Assembly (NCBI RefSeq): GCF_905475465.1
Contig: NC_062244.1
Location: 10,428,501-10,492,500, forward strand
DNA length: 64,000 nucleotides
Direction of reading: 5' to 3'
From: Pieris napi
Taxonomy: Eukaryota > Arthropoda > Insecta > Lepidoptera > Pieridae
Both the position numbers and the translations under genes were made by a program. The notes beneath the pieces were generated by a model. That model was given only the letters and a program-made list of their open reading frames with translations. It did no database searches and was not told the DNA's origin. Below, piece after piece: positions 36,801-47,142 of the stretch (positions are counted from its first letter, which is position 1; each line of letters opens with the position of its first letter).

Positions 36801-39800
36801 AATATAGGAAACATAAAAAGAAAAAATAAATTACAGACTCAAACAAACATAGAACAAAACATGCCAAATACTGAATTCCTATCCTAGCCAGCTAATATAA
36901 ATTCTAAAAGTAAATAATTTTAATAGGTTTTAATGTAATTTTTCAGAATTATGTCTTCGCTCTGTAGTTACCTGTTCTGATTGGGCGTGTCTAGTGACGC
37001 TAACGAAATTAAAAAGATTAGATTTATACAGAACTCATATAAATACAAGCGCCGCTGTGGCTATAATACGAGCGAACCCTGGATTGCAGCATCTTAATGT
37101 TGGTATGCAAATTATTGCTCATCTTTGTACCCTTACTAAAAATGTAAGAAAAGTATATTTTTTGTTATTCAATGTTTTTAAGGTTTTTTTGTTATAAGAT
37201 CTTGTCTCGTCAGATTACTATATGTCAATAATTTTTCATTATAGATACGTAAGAATGGTTTCAGACGACTCTATAAACGGTATTGAGACATGCGCCAGGA
37301 CAACAAAGATTCTAATTGATTGCTTGTTTCTATCCTTAAGCGAGCATTTTGATGTTCTTTCATCTTTACACACGCAAAACAATTTTGTGCTGCAAATAGA
37401 TTTGTTTCATCGAAATCGGGCTAACATCTCCAAAGTAACAGCGTTTTAAAGTGTTAGTTAGTTAAAACTCACTTTTCGAACTCACACAGCGGTTTTTGCA
37501 TCGGCGGTCGCTCTCAAATCAGTCGTGAAGCAGTCATTTTATCATTTGGCATTCTGATAAACAATAAACTACAGGCTCCCACCGTTTCAGTGAAACCGCT
37601 GTGTGAGTTCGAAAAGTGAGTTACAGAATCGCAGGGCTGTTCGTAAATTTGCTCGCAGCGTGACGTCGTACGTCGCGGTCGCTGCTTCCAATATTACCGT
37701 ACCGTATTTTACGTACTCGGTAACTTTAAATCATAGGAAAAAAGAGACATTTCTATTACTACGTTATCCCTAAATATATAAGCTATTATTTCCGAAATAT
37801 TATATCAGCTTATATATTCTAGGTTCGTGCAAAATGATATCTGGTATGGATGAAGTTGCAATCGCACTTGGGGCTAATTGCCCGAACCTTATGTCGGTGG
37901 ACTTTTGGAAGTCTTACTCTTTAACAGCTGTTGGGATTCGGGCACTTGGTCATTGCAAGCATTTGCAAGAACTGGATGTTGGGTGGTGGTAAGTTACATA
38001 AAACCTTTGCGAATGAGAACAAATTTTATTGCCAGCAGTAATACCGCTTTTTTAGAATCATTTAGGAACAAATACTGTCTCATTTGATTCTTGTATAACA
38101 TTTACAGCTAAAGTAGGGAATGCCATTCGGTATCTGTTTCCTGAATATTTATTTCTTAATATGCTGTCAGGTGACCAGCAGCACCGTTTTTTGCTACAAC
38201 ATTCTCGTTCCACCACCTCCAAACACCATTGTGCCCGGAATAAAATACTTTTTCGCGAAAATATTCGAGATTTCTTGAAACAGAATTTTTGTAAAAATTC
38301 AGTCACAATATCTTCTATAATATATTTTGTACGTGGGGATGGAACTGTTCTTCCATATAAATATGACAAATATTCGACTTGTTTTAACTTATTACTTACG
38401 ACTTTTTTAATTTATTTAAACTTCGACCTTCGAGTATGTAAATTTTCGCGTTTAAATAAATAAAACTGTTATTGAAGTTTAGCGCTACCTCGTTCATGCA
38501 CGTCCCAACACCAACGCGTGCACGGAAAAAAATATTTTCGTGAATTTTTCGCAATTGTAGATTTACCGAGAGATGTTTTGCGCATAATTATTCCGTATTG
38601 CGTTTAAGTATACTGTGAGTTATAGCGGATGAAACCGCGGGGAACAGCTAGTAATAATTTTTTAAATTTAATTTCTATTAAAGCCTCCAAGCGGGCGGTT
38701 CGGGTGAATGGTTAGCGGCGCTATCTGGTGGAGAACTTCGGAAACTGTTTCTTGGCGCTTTGCGTGGAGTTTGCGATCGGGACCTAAGGACCTTATTGCC
38801 GCGAGTCAAGAAACTGTCGCAGCTGGATTTGTTAGGAGTGAGAGCTGTAACACCGGATATTTGTTCTGAGTGAGTTTTTCTAACACTTGACTCGTAAAAG
38901 GCCGATAATGCTCGAAAGACTGACTTTTGCCCTATTGGAAAATGTTTAATAGTAACAGAAGAAAATTGCAGGACTCGCGCATATCTCAGAGCATGTATCA
39001 TAACTGGTATTAGCATGATTGTTTCAATATTATATTAAATACTCGTAAATTGTTATCTCTGCGTCGATGTGTTAATCTTAATTAAGTTAAATATTTAAAA
39101 AAAAAAACAGTGGCGCTACTAACTTTTTAGGCCTGGGCCTCAGATATCTGTATCATGATCATTTGGAAAATCTAGTAGGTGATCAGCCTCATGTGCCTGA
39201 CACCGGTTTGCTCACCATGTTTTCCTTCACCGTTCGAGTGAATGTTAATAGCGGACATAGAAAGAAAGTCCATTGGTGGTCAGCCGGGGATCGAATTTAC
39301 GAACTCAGGGATGAGAGTCGCAAGCTGAAGCCACTAGGCCAATACTGCTCTGTTAACTTTTTACTTTTACACTCTGAATATCAACCTTAAATATGGTTAT
39401 TCTTAATTTCAGTATATTAGCGGAATGTCGAGAGCTGAAATTGCTTGATGTTAGCTTTTGTGATCAAATACACGAGGCACAAGTAAGTTTAATCTTTAAC
39501 ACAAACATTATATAGCCATATTAATTTTTAAATATTTCTTATTTTTTTTACCGTCGGTAAAACGTTTTGTTTCCCGTATTTAGACATACAACATAAAGTT
39601 AAGAAATTCGTACAATGTTTTTAAAATTGTATTAAATTCATGATAAGTTGATTATAATACATATGTGTTTTAAGAAAGAATGCAAAAAAATTTAATTTTA
39701 GTATACCACTTTTGAAAATTTTAAAAATACTCATTAAATAACTAATATAACAAATTCATTCAATCGTTCGACTTAAAAAAAATTACACCTTAAAGAGTTT

Positions 39801-40532
39801 TTGCGACTAACGCAGAGTTAACTCAACAGTGTTCCCATGAGTTTATATTCTCGATACCATGAAAGATCGCTTGAGCGTACCCAGAAACGTGTACATACAC
39901 GAATTTGACTTAAGTTTAATTCGTACATACAATTTACTAATAAAATAGATATGTTAATCTAATATATAAAATTCTCGTGTCGCGGTGATTGTAGTTAAAC
40001 TCCTCCGAAACGGCTTGACCGCTTCTCATGAAATTTTGTGTGCATATTGGGTATGTCTGAGAATCGGACAACATCTATTTTTCATCCCCCTAAATGTTAA
40101 GGGTGGTCCACCCTTAATTTTTTGTTTTATTTTTAGAAAAAAAAATTATTTTTATTTTTTTATGATACAGCATTAAAAAATACATACAACCACTAATTAT
40201 CAACCCTCTACGATCAACCCCTATTTTTTAATTATAAATGATAAACATGACAAAATGACGTTTGCCGGATCAGCTAGTATATTATATAAAAATATACATT
40301 AAATAGTTTGAATAATAAAATAGATATTGTGTAGTGGTTTGATACTTTTATTTTATATGCCAAGAGTAGCAAAATCTAATAATTTTGAATTATTTATATA
40401 TTTTTTTATATTATTCTTCAGGTACTAGAATGGCGTCGTCAATATCCACACGTTAGTATAAAGCGATCGTTCCAGTCCGCTAACCTCACAGCGGCTCCAA
40501 ATTCATTATTTTTAGCACCCAGTCTGGAGTAA
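27896..40532 (+). CDS. Fbxl4: F-box/LRR-repeat protein 4
   Basis: Adaptor of an SCF-type ubiquitin ligase; the mammalian protein works at mitochondria and restrains BNIP3/NIX-dependent mitophagy. Thirteen exons in one consistent phase: 27896-28120, 28502-28595, 28711-28903, 28978-29132, 29273-29397, 34123-34275, 34881-34978, 35427-35536, 36947-37102, 37823-37988, 38684-38869, 39413-39482, 40422-40532. They give 613 residues (human 621). The N-terminal part has TYGTWWDEAP, SQDYVEVSFERAVYP and YYTELDAILMRG, matching the FBXL4 discoidin-like region (about 40-235). The F-box (about 262-310) starts LPDETILTVMKYL. LRRs follow from about 318 (KLDLSWC, RLDLYRT, ELDVGWC, LLDVSFC) and the end is VSIKRSFQ. 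All splice sites are GT-AG. It lacks the longer human N-terminal leader. Large intron 5 (4.7 kb) and several others hold transposons. Confidence 0.97.
28181..28490 (+). mobile_element. Dispersed repeat, family A copy 1 (FBXL4 intron 1)
   Basis: Runs from actagctgacccggcaaacg to gagaattttatatatataga. Shared blocks: accccttatcacttaggggt, ccgattctcagac, gccgtttcggagga. Other copies lie at 33282-33436, 39958-40278 and 57407-57530. It ends about 11 bases before the exon 2 acceptor AG (28500-28501). Class not assigned. Confidence 0.75.
30608..30937 (-). mobile_element. Mariner-like remnant (FBXL4 intron 5)
   Basis: Inverted ends ggtaacactgaaaatgttta / ttctaaacattttcagtgtt, with a flanking TA at the left. 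The minus-strand interior, with ccaattcac complement and gcattttcgtaagag, resembles the 5' part of insect mariner elements. Most of the transposase region is deleted. Confidence 0.55.
32228..32274. repeat. Perfect 19 bp hairpin, 9-base loop
   Basis: The left stem aaacaaatcatattaataa pairs exactly with ttattaatatgatttgttt. Confidence 0.8.
33282..33436 (+). mobile_element. Dispersed repeat, family A copy 2 (partial)
   Basis: Shares acccttatcacttaggggt, gccgattctcagacctactg and gccgtttcggaggagtatgg with 28181-28490, ending in gagaattttatatataagat. The left part is missing. Confidence 0.7.
33437..33545 (-). mobile_element. SINE family 1 fragment
   Basis: On the minus strand it has a short match to the family head and to the aacatcgtgaggaaaccga segment; the rest is deleted. 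Confidence 0.4.
33560..34092 (-). mobile_element. Non-LTR LINE 3' fragment (FBXL4 intron 5)
   Basis: The minus strand at 34071-33877 encodes a reverse transcriptase C-terminal tail: SFRISAIKLWNRLPDSIR followed by a LTSFKTLLHNHFL segment, the W-N-x-LP block typical of CR1/jockey-type elements. The 3' non-coding end runs to about 33575 with attta repeats. It is 5'-truncated and ends about 30 bases before the acceptor of the F-box exon. Confidence 0.7.
34738..34812 (-). mobile_element. SINE family 1 fragment (FBXL4 intron 6)
   Basis: Matches only the 3' third of the family: ttttaggtctggcctacaga, cctgatcatttg, ctaataggcaa. Confidence 0.6.
35009..35347. mobile_element. Possible hAT-like MITE (FBXL4 intron 7)
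   Basis: Ends cagtggcataac / gttacgccacta are near-perfect inverted repeats, and inner blocks tctggggcccgtggc and gggggcccgtggc are repeated. No 8 bp duplication is clear. Confidence 0.45.
37438..37640. mobile_element. MITE, family F copy 2 (FBXL4 intron 9)
   Basis: Inner inverted arms ctcacttttcgaactcacac / gtgtgagttcgaaaagtgag continue to gagttacagaatcgcagggc at the right, matching the right end at 405-425. Confidence 0.7.
38108..38660. mobile_element. Probable dispersed repeat (FBXL4 intron 10)
   Basis: Ends in gaaaccgcggggaacagctagtaat, the same kind of GCTAGTA terminus seen in repeat families A and B. It stops about 25 bases before the exon 11 acceptor. The left boundary is uncertain. 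The two antiparallel open frames here are not genes. Confidence 0.4.
39108..39350 (-). mobile_element. SINE, family 1, copy f (FBXL4 intron 11)
   Basis: Minus-strand copy from gagcagtattggcctagtgg to gtagcgccactg, with an A/T run next to its 3' end. Confidence 0.8.
39958..40278 (-). mobile_element. Dispersed repeat, family A copy 3 (FBXL4 intron 12)
   Basis: Inverted relative to copy 1: ataaaattctcgtgtcgcgg, ctcctccgaaacggcttgac, gtctgagaatcgg, then gtttgccggatcagctagta at the far end. Confidence 0.75.
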
Positions 40533-42475
40533 CTATTTAAAGTTCAAAGAAAAAACTACGGTTTCTCTGAGAAAATATCCAAGGTGTTTAAACAACGATA
40601 AGATTGTCAAGTCTAAATATAAATTTAATTATTAAAAATTATTCTAGTGATTTTGGAAGACTGAATAGTCAATTGAATCTCTCATAGATAAGATATACAT
40701 ATATTAGATCTTCTTTATTAAAGGCAACCGTCAATTATCTTAATAATTAGAACCATTATTAATTACCGCTAATAATTAGCAGTAAGTCCATGTGTTCATA
40801 TTCCAATATGTCACTTATGACATACCAAATGTCATTGTCAACTGTCAATATGTCAAACATAATGTAATGTAAGCTTTATATGTTTCAAAGATTACTTTAT
40901 AGTGTTACAAAATTTATTATTACTTAACTGACTGATACTTAACTGTATTTTTAATTATAAATTGCGCTTGTCAAAATTTTAATCAAATTTAATTATTTTA
41001 TTTCTAGCCCCTTTCAAAAGCTAATTACAGTGTTTTTACTAAAATACTTATATCTCTTTCCATCTTAGAGTAATCACAATTTGACAGGAGACGAAAGATT
41101 AATTTAGTTATACTGCAATTAGACGCATTTAGTCAAAAAGGAAATTCGCTAGCTAAATTTGGAATTGGCGTTGTTACTTACCGTTTTCATAATGCTTTAA
41201 TATAAAATCTAGTTCTGCTAGTTCAAGTAATAATACTTAGATAGTATCTGCTGGTTCCGAATCGGCTTAACTACTAAGCTACACACACTAAGGATTTTAT
41301 GTACTTACTAGGAAAAAGGCTAAAATGGTACGCCCAGTCACAGATTATACGTACAAAATAGCCGTAAAAACTAAAAAGTGACCGAATTTTTGATCGCCTA
41401 CGACATATGTCGAACTTTTCTCATCAAAGTTTTAGCTACATTAGGAAGAACGTTGCCTTATCAAGGCAATTAATAAAAATTCCATTTAATGTATATCTAA
41501 ATGTTACAACGAATGCAGCAGTGCAGTAAATTCTACTGGTACAATAATAATGGTTAATTTTAATTACACATTTTTATCAACCGCGTAAAAAATTAACTAA
41601 GTTATGTGAATATTTTACTTATATATTTGCAGCTGATTACATGAGTGTTTTGAATATATTTAATTATTAATTACACTAATTATCACACCGCCTGATAAAT
41701 TGGATAATATTATCTATTTTACTTATTAATTATTATAAGGACATTGAATTTGATTGCAACACTGATTATTGAAATTACTTAAGAGTCTGTGGAGAAAGAG
41801 AGAACGGGTTTGGAAACCGCTGTACTACGCTTTTTGTGTTGACAGCAATGATTAGTCATGTCATATTTTTTTCTTTGTGAATAGATTAAGCGACGCGGAG
41901 ATAGATTAGATATCATTACCGCTACACTGGTTCTCTTTCCGCACAGACTATCTGTGTTCATTGTATATTCTAAGAGATACATAAGTCTGCATAATATAGG
42001 CGTATTTTAAGAGGTATGGGATGCGGTGCAATTCCCCTAATTATAATTCAGTCATAGTATAAGTGCTGTTTATACAACGAAATAAATCGGCTGGAAGGGC
42101 CTTTTATTATATATTTTATATATAAAATATCATTGTGTTATGACACGGTCCGCTAGCTTGTGCGCTACTAAAACTTTTCCATACTTATTTATTTCGTGGT
42201 TTTTACTCATACAAGGAACTTTTCGCGGCAAAAATCTGAAGAAGCGCCATCTTGTGGGTACATGTTCTTGCATACCCAGGCACGGTAGTATTACTATCAT
42301 TGTGGAGTTTTTAGACTTAAGTATGCCGATGAGTCCAAAGGTACTTGTATGTTGTAGAATATTTTATATAATAAAGTTTTGAAAAATATGTGTGTTTGAA
42401 TTTTGAGTTTTAAAAATATGTTATCCCATTAGTCTGAGATTTTTCTTGACCTATTAGTCTCATATCTTTAGAGTA
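40533..42475. other. Intergenic after FBXL4
   Basis: An ATTAAA about 100 bp past the FBXL4 stop (near 40634) could be its poly(A) signal. The rest is AT-rich. No gene was recognised; open frames at 41779-41982 and 42140-42382 have no domain or splice support. Confidence 0.3.
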
Positions 42476-42755
42476 TAGGGAGCGTTCAAGTATTACGTCA
42501 CGCAATTTTTGGAGATTATTGACCCCCCCCCATGTAACGCGCCGTAACGATTTTCTGTACCCAAGTATAGTAAAACGTTTCGTGATCACCCAGTGACTCT
42601 TTATACCTAAAAGTTACCATTATGTGGTGTAAAGTACTGGAAAGGCGAAAATAATATTAACAATATACGCATAATTCAATCCCCGCCCCGCATCGTAACC
42701 TTTTACAAAAGGACCCCCTCCCCAAAATTGGTTACGTAATACTTGAACGCTCCCA
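42476..42755. mobile_element. MITE, family D copy 2
   Basis: Same ends and interior order as 24249-24521: tagggagcgttcaagtatta at the left, cgtaatacttgaacgctccc at the right, with taaaacgtttcgtgatcacc inside. Confidence 0.75.
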
Positions 42756-43827
42756 TATCCAAAAAAACAAAAGAAGCGTATAGTATTGTCTTTTATTGAC
42801 ATAACTTTCATACATTTAATAATAAAACAAATTTTTTAATTTTTATTTTTTTATTGTAAATACATAACTTCATTCCGGTAAAAAAATTTATTTATTATTA
42901 AAAGAAGCGTATTCAATTTCATTAAAATCGCCGTACAGTATAACCACCTCGAACAGTTATAAAACAACAGCGGATAACTTAAAATAATTCATATCTAAAG
43001 GTATCATGAATATAAAAAAAATTAAGATAACGATCAACAATTTCAATCAACGCACTCAAAGCGGGGGGGATCACAGATCTATGCGTGTAAAAGAAGAGAC
43101 GCAAAATCCCTAAGTTGAGTAAGTACAATTATCACGAACTATCAACTAGTAATTAGTGCGCCCTCAGTATACTAGATTTTCTAACAAAAATAAGCTCGAA
43201 CGCGTTTATACTGATAAATAATTACATAGCAACAGAATGGACTGGAAAATACTTGACGCTAATCACAATCAGTGCTATATGCATTGAATTAAATGATTAG
43301 CGTTGACTACAAGATAAAACCATAGATACTGTCAAGAACTTGTTTGAGAATATGGTGAGATTAACAGGTAAATATAGTTAGTTACAGTACTTACAATAAG
43401 CTACGGCAGGTAACACAGGTCAACACTGAATAAATTATGGGAATTAACCTAACAGAGACAAAGAAATAATGTTGAACAATAGCTTAAGAGACAAAAATTG
43501 CTGTAAATGTAATAATACAAGAAGTTGTTAACAGAAATAAGTATTGCTTAATCATACTAGTCAGAAATGCTAATAAAATATAAAAAAGGACTTCCAAAAA
43601 CGTTTGCGATGTTGACTTGAAACTTGATGTCATGTACCGGGCGGTTTTAAGGATGCGACATCACCCGTATCCGATTTTGAAAGAACTTTATCAAAAACTA
43701 TTTTTTACAGGTACAATAATTACTGTCCACTTATAAGCATTCCATAAACTGAAGGGTTTTTGATACACATATAATTTTATTAATATAACAAGTACAAGAA
43801 TATCGTTTTCTAAATACATACTTATCT
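42756..43827. other. Intergenic, no gene recognised
   Basis: AT-rich sequence without supported features. Confidence 0.25.
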
Positions 43828-43965
43828 AAGACACCATTCAATGTTCTTGCCAGATCTTTATGCTCGCACAGAACCTTTAGCCTCTTCACAGAATGTTCTA
43901 CGTTGGATTCTGCCACTAATATCGACCTTTTTTCGCACTCCTCTACTTTCTCGTTTAAGAATAAG
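43828..43965 (-). pseudogene. Possible coiled-coil exon or gene fragment, unidentified
   Basis: The minus strand reads about 45 codons rich in E, K, R, V and L with heptad-like spacing (EKVEECEKRS, then VEHSVKRLKVLCEHKDLA) and stops making sense after LDK, where a donor-like gtatgt occurs. No acceptor AG could be placed upstream. It could be an isolated exon of a gene, a LINE ORF1 scrap or chance. Function unknown. Confidence 0.25.
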
Positions 43966-43980
43966 TTAAAACATTAGTTG

Positions 43981-44262
43981 TTACATACAACATACATACA
44001 ACAATAATAGTTGCTATTATTGTCCTAAGCCTTGTTTCTTCTTTATTATATCTATTAGTAGTTTGTCGTTGTGCTGATTTATAGATTTTGTGTTGTATTG
44101 TCTAACGTTCTGCTGTCATGTTTTGTAAGATACTAATATTAAGATTATAAATAGATAGACAGTGAATCTTGTTGTTTATCCAATGTGTTAATTTTATTTT
44201 TTACTTTTTTTATATAGAGATGTATCATTTTTGTTTCCTAAATAAATAAATAAAACTTAAAA
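43981..44262 (+). mobile_element. LINE 3' tail
   Basis: Shares the phrases gctgtcatgttttgt, atccaatgtgtta and gatgtatc...tttcctaaataaataaa with 58085-58420, in the same order. Non-coding 3' end with an AATAAA-rich terminus. Confidence 0.5.
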
Positions 44263-44565
44263 TAGGTCACAAGTCAGTAGAACTAACACGAATAAAATAA
44301 TATTGGGTTAGGCTTGACTTACAAATTGTCTGATTTTATCTGAGTAAACCTAGACTAGATATTCATCAATCAGTTTTAATTGACTTAGATTTTATCGAAA
44401 ACTGATCTTCGCTATGTCATGCCGTATATTATTACACTGACTGTATATTTATACGGCACTGATATCTATAAATCAGCATCATAGGACTTCAATGGCATTT
44501 GCCTCGACAAACGAATGAATGCTTAATTTTATTACTGCACCTATTTAGGTAATTTTTATTATGAA

Positions 44566-44990
44566 CTAGCTGGCCTGGCGAACATCGTACCGCCTAACAG
44601 TCGATTCTTTATTTTTTTTAAATACTTATTCTGCTATTCGGGACACCGGTCTAGCTAGTAATATAAAAAAAAGTTGATAAGACAACAAATACATTACGTC
44701 AAGAAATAAAAATTTACCTTCCCGGAACCCCTCCACTAACACTTGAACTTTATGATATGGTATTAAAGTTCAAATTGATCTTAAGTATTATTACGAATAT
44801 TTTGTATGGGAATATAGAAAAGTGTTGTTTTTAGACTTTTTCACTCAATTTTTTAAATTTTTCTCTCCGTATGAACCTTCCTCGTACTTCAAGGAATATT
44901 ATAAAAAAAGAATCAGACCAATCGGTCAAGCCGTTTTCATGCTATGTCGTGACAACGGAAAACGGGTTTCATTTTTATATATATAGATTA
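44566..44990. mobile_element. Dispersed repeat, family B copy 2
   Basis: Inverted relative to 17927-18357: starts actagctggcctggcgaaca, includes ctccactaacacttgaactt, ends catttttatatatatagatt. Confidence 0.75.
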
Positions 44991-45422
44991 TTTAACCTTT
45001 TTGAAGGGTTAAAATTTTCCTGATAAAATGGAAGTATCCTATTACCCTTAACTACTCACAGAAGTAAACAATCACATCTTGTAATGAATGTTCTAGATTA
45101 AAACAAAGAGTTCTTGCCAGTTCTCGTTCGTTCTCGATTTGTGGCGATAAATCGAAATTCCGATATTTTGAGTAAATATAAAATTAATTTAATATTATTT
45201 TAAGATATTACTAGTTAATCAGTTATTATTGACCTTAATAGTGTCATAAATGTGTCGCATTTTCCTTAACTGCGTAAACAAATTACTTAGTACATGCAAA
45301 CTATTGCAGTTGTTTTGATAAGCGAATACATACATATTTTTATTTGTCGTCGTAATAATTAGTTATCATGGATTACTAGATAATATATAAATCGAGATTG
45401 TTTTTATTGATTATAGAAAATC

Positions 45423-45482
45423 TATATAAAGAATATCGGCGGCGGGTGGTCGAAGATAATACGTAGTACAGGAAGGATTCAG
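45423..45482 (+). promoter_or_regulatory. Candidate amylase promoter and non-coding exon 1
   Basis: TATATAAA at 45423-45430 is followed by a short segment that ends at a good donor (cag|gtatgg, 45480-45484). A good acceptor (tttcag, 47131-47134) lies eight bases before the amylase ATG, so a 1.65 kb 5' UTR intron is plausible. Inferred from splice-site and TATA spacing only. Confidence 0.4.
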
Positions 45483-46019
45483 GTATGGAAAAGTTTTAAT
45501 ATTATTTTTTAATTCATTCCATGTTTAGTACACGCATACTTTCTGGATGTTCAAATGTATCCATATATCATAAAATAAATACTTAGTTAATAAATAAATA
45601 GTCCATTCCTTACGTTAAACGACTACTTATACTCGTACTTAGTTGATTTCACTGTTTATAGTAACATTATCGAATTCACTACCGTGATATTAATATAACC
45701 TATATAGATACATTAATTCGACTTATAACTATTGTATAGGTACAAACTAGTATTTACTACAACAAATATTATTCTATAGATGTGGGTCGTATTTCAATTG
45801 TAGAGTAACGTAATATTTACTGGTATCAAAATAAATAAAAAGGTGTACAAGTTATTGTACAGATATTAACTCATATTAATTGAAATAATATTGAACATTA
45901 TCGTTAGTATTTTAAATCCTTATATAATAGTTTTTCCATGCCTACGATGGTATTGCGTTGTTATGTAATAACGTTGTTTAAATGAATACCTGATTAATTT
46001 ACCTAATTAAAACCATACC

Positions 46020-46265
46020 AGTTTTATCGTCGGGCATCGAGGCAAAATACGAAATTCCGCAAGTATCACCTCAACTTCCGTCGTTCCACAACTGAGCGTT
46101 TTTTAAAGCAGATTTTGCTGCGCAACCCCACTATGTCGAACCAGCTGCCCACTGAAGTATTTTCAAACAAATTTCAGAAAAGAGTATACCATTTCTTAAA
46201 AGGCTGGCAATGAGAGTGTCTATGGGCGGCGGTACCACTTATCTAACACTAATTGGCAGGTCTTT
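46020..46265 (+). mobile_element. CR1/jockey-type LINE 3' tail, copy 3
   Basis: Encodes LLRNPTMSNQLPTEVF then KRVYHFLKG on the plus strand, the end of a reverse transcriptase, followed by the family 3' sequence gagagtgtctatgggcggcg. Lies in the proposed amylase 5' UTR intron. Confidence 0.7.
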
Positions 46266-46494
46266 TTGGAAACACAACAACGTTTTCACATAACCTACTT
46301 CAGGATTTATATGTTGTTGTTTTTGTTGCATATTATCATATATCCTAATCTTATCTACAATATTCCTGATATTTTTAATCCAAATGATTTAAGGTCGATA
46401 AATGTTGCACCAAGAATATACAATTTATTTCCAACACACAAATGCACAAAACAGAAGAACAATAAAAACAATAACTAACCTTAAAATATAATAA

Positions 46495-46897
46495 CTAAAA
46501 TATATAATTAAAAGGAGTCCCTTTAGGCAAGATTTCGAAGATACTGGCAGCGTTCCCCCTTTGAATCGCTAGACTAATTCTTTGTCCGAGGTAGCTGCCA
46601 GCTCTTCGGTCTCTTGTGATGTCGACTAACCTTTTTGATATTTCCTTAAAAAGCCATATAGCTTTTAAGGAAGGAAGGAAGGCTAGGACCCCACGGACCA
46701 AGGGTCTGGACGCCGAATGGGACAAAATCATATTCGGAACCTAGACCCCTGTATTTGCAGGCTTGAGCTTTTTCAGCCGCTTCACAAGCCGCACCAGCTC
46801 TGTTATTGGTTCCATGTAGATGGGAAAGGACCAGTGTGTCTGAACAGGTTGCATCCCATACCAGCACCCGGCCCATCTTCCATGGAATCAAACTCAT
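46495..46897 (-). pseudogene. LINE ORF2 C-terminal remnant, frameshifted
   Basis: Two overlapping minus-strand frames make up one protein tail: GRVLVWDATCSDTLVLSHL through FVPFGVQTLGPWG (46897-46646), then FKEISKRLVDITRDRRAGSYLGQRISLAIQRGNAAS (46731-46495) in another frame. This W-D-A-T-C ... R-G-N-A-A-S pattern is the common tail of insect non-LTR retrotransposons. A frameshift near 46690 kills it. Note that a segment here is only about 250 bp from the amylase start. Confidence 0.75.
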
Positions 46898-47142
46898 ACC
46901 ATCCAGTCTTTACCAAGAATTGTACTTTTTTTACAGTAATTTAAGATTTGTAGCTCTTTTGTATGGACCATATACCATAAACCGTACGCTTTGTACCTTA
47001 ACAGTCTTACTCGCTTAAATTAATTCCTTAACCACCAGGTATCCTGACCTGCTGGTACATGTGGATAGGTCGTTACTGCCAGGACGAAAAAAAACAAATG
47101 ACAACTTTACTAAACCAAAGAAATTACTTTTCAGTCATCAAG

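Noticed and set aside
38058..38463. Two antiparallel 100-codon frames inside FBXL4 intron 10
   Set aside because: They overlap on opposite strands in repeat-like sequence, with no domain or splice evidence.
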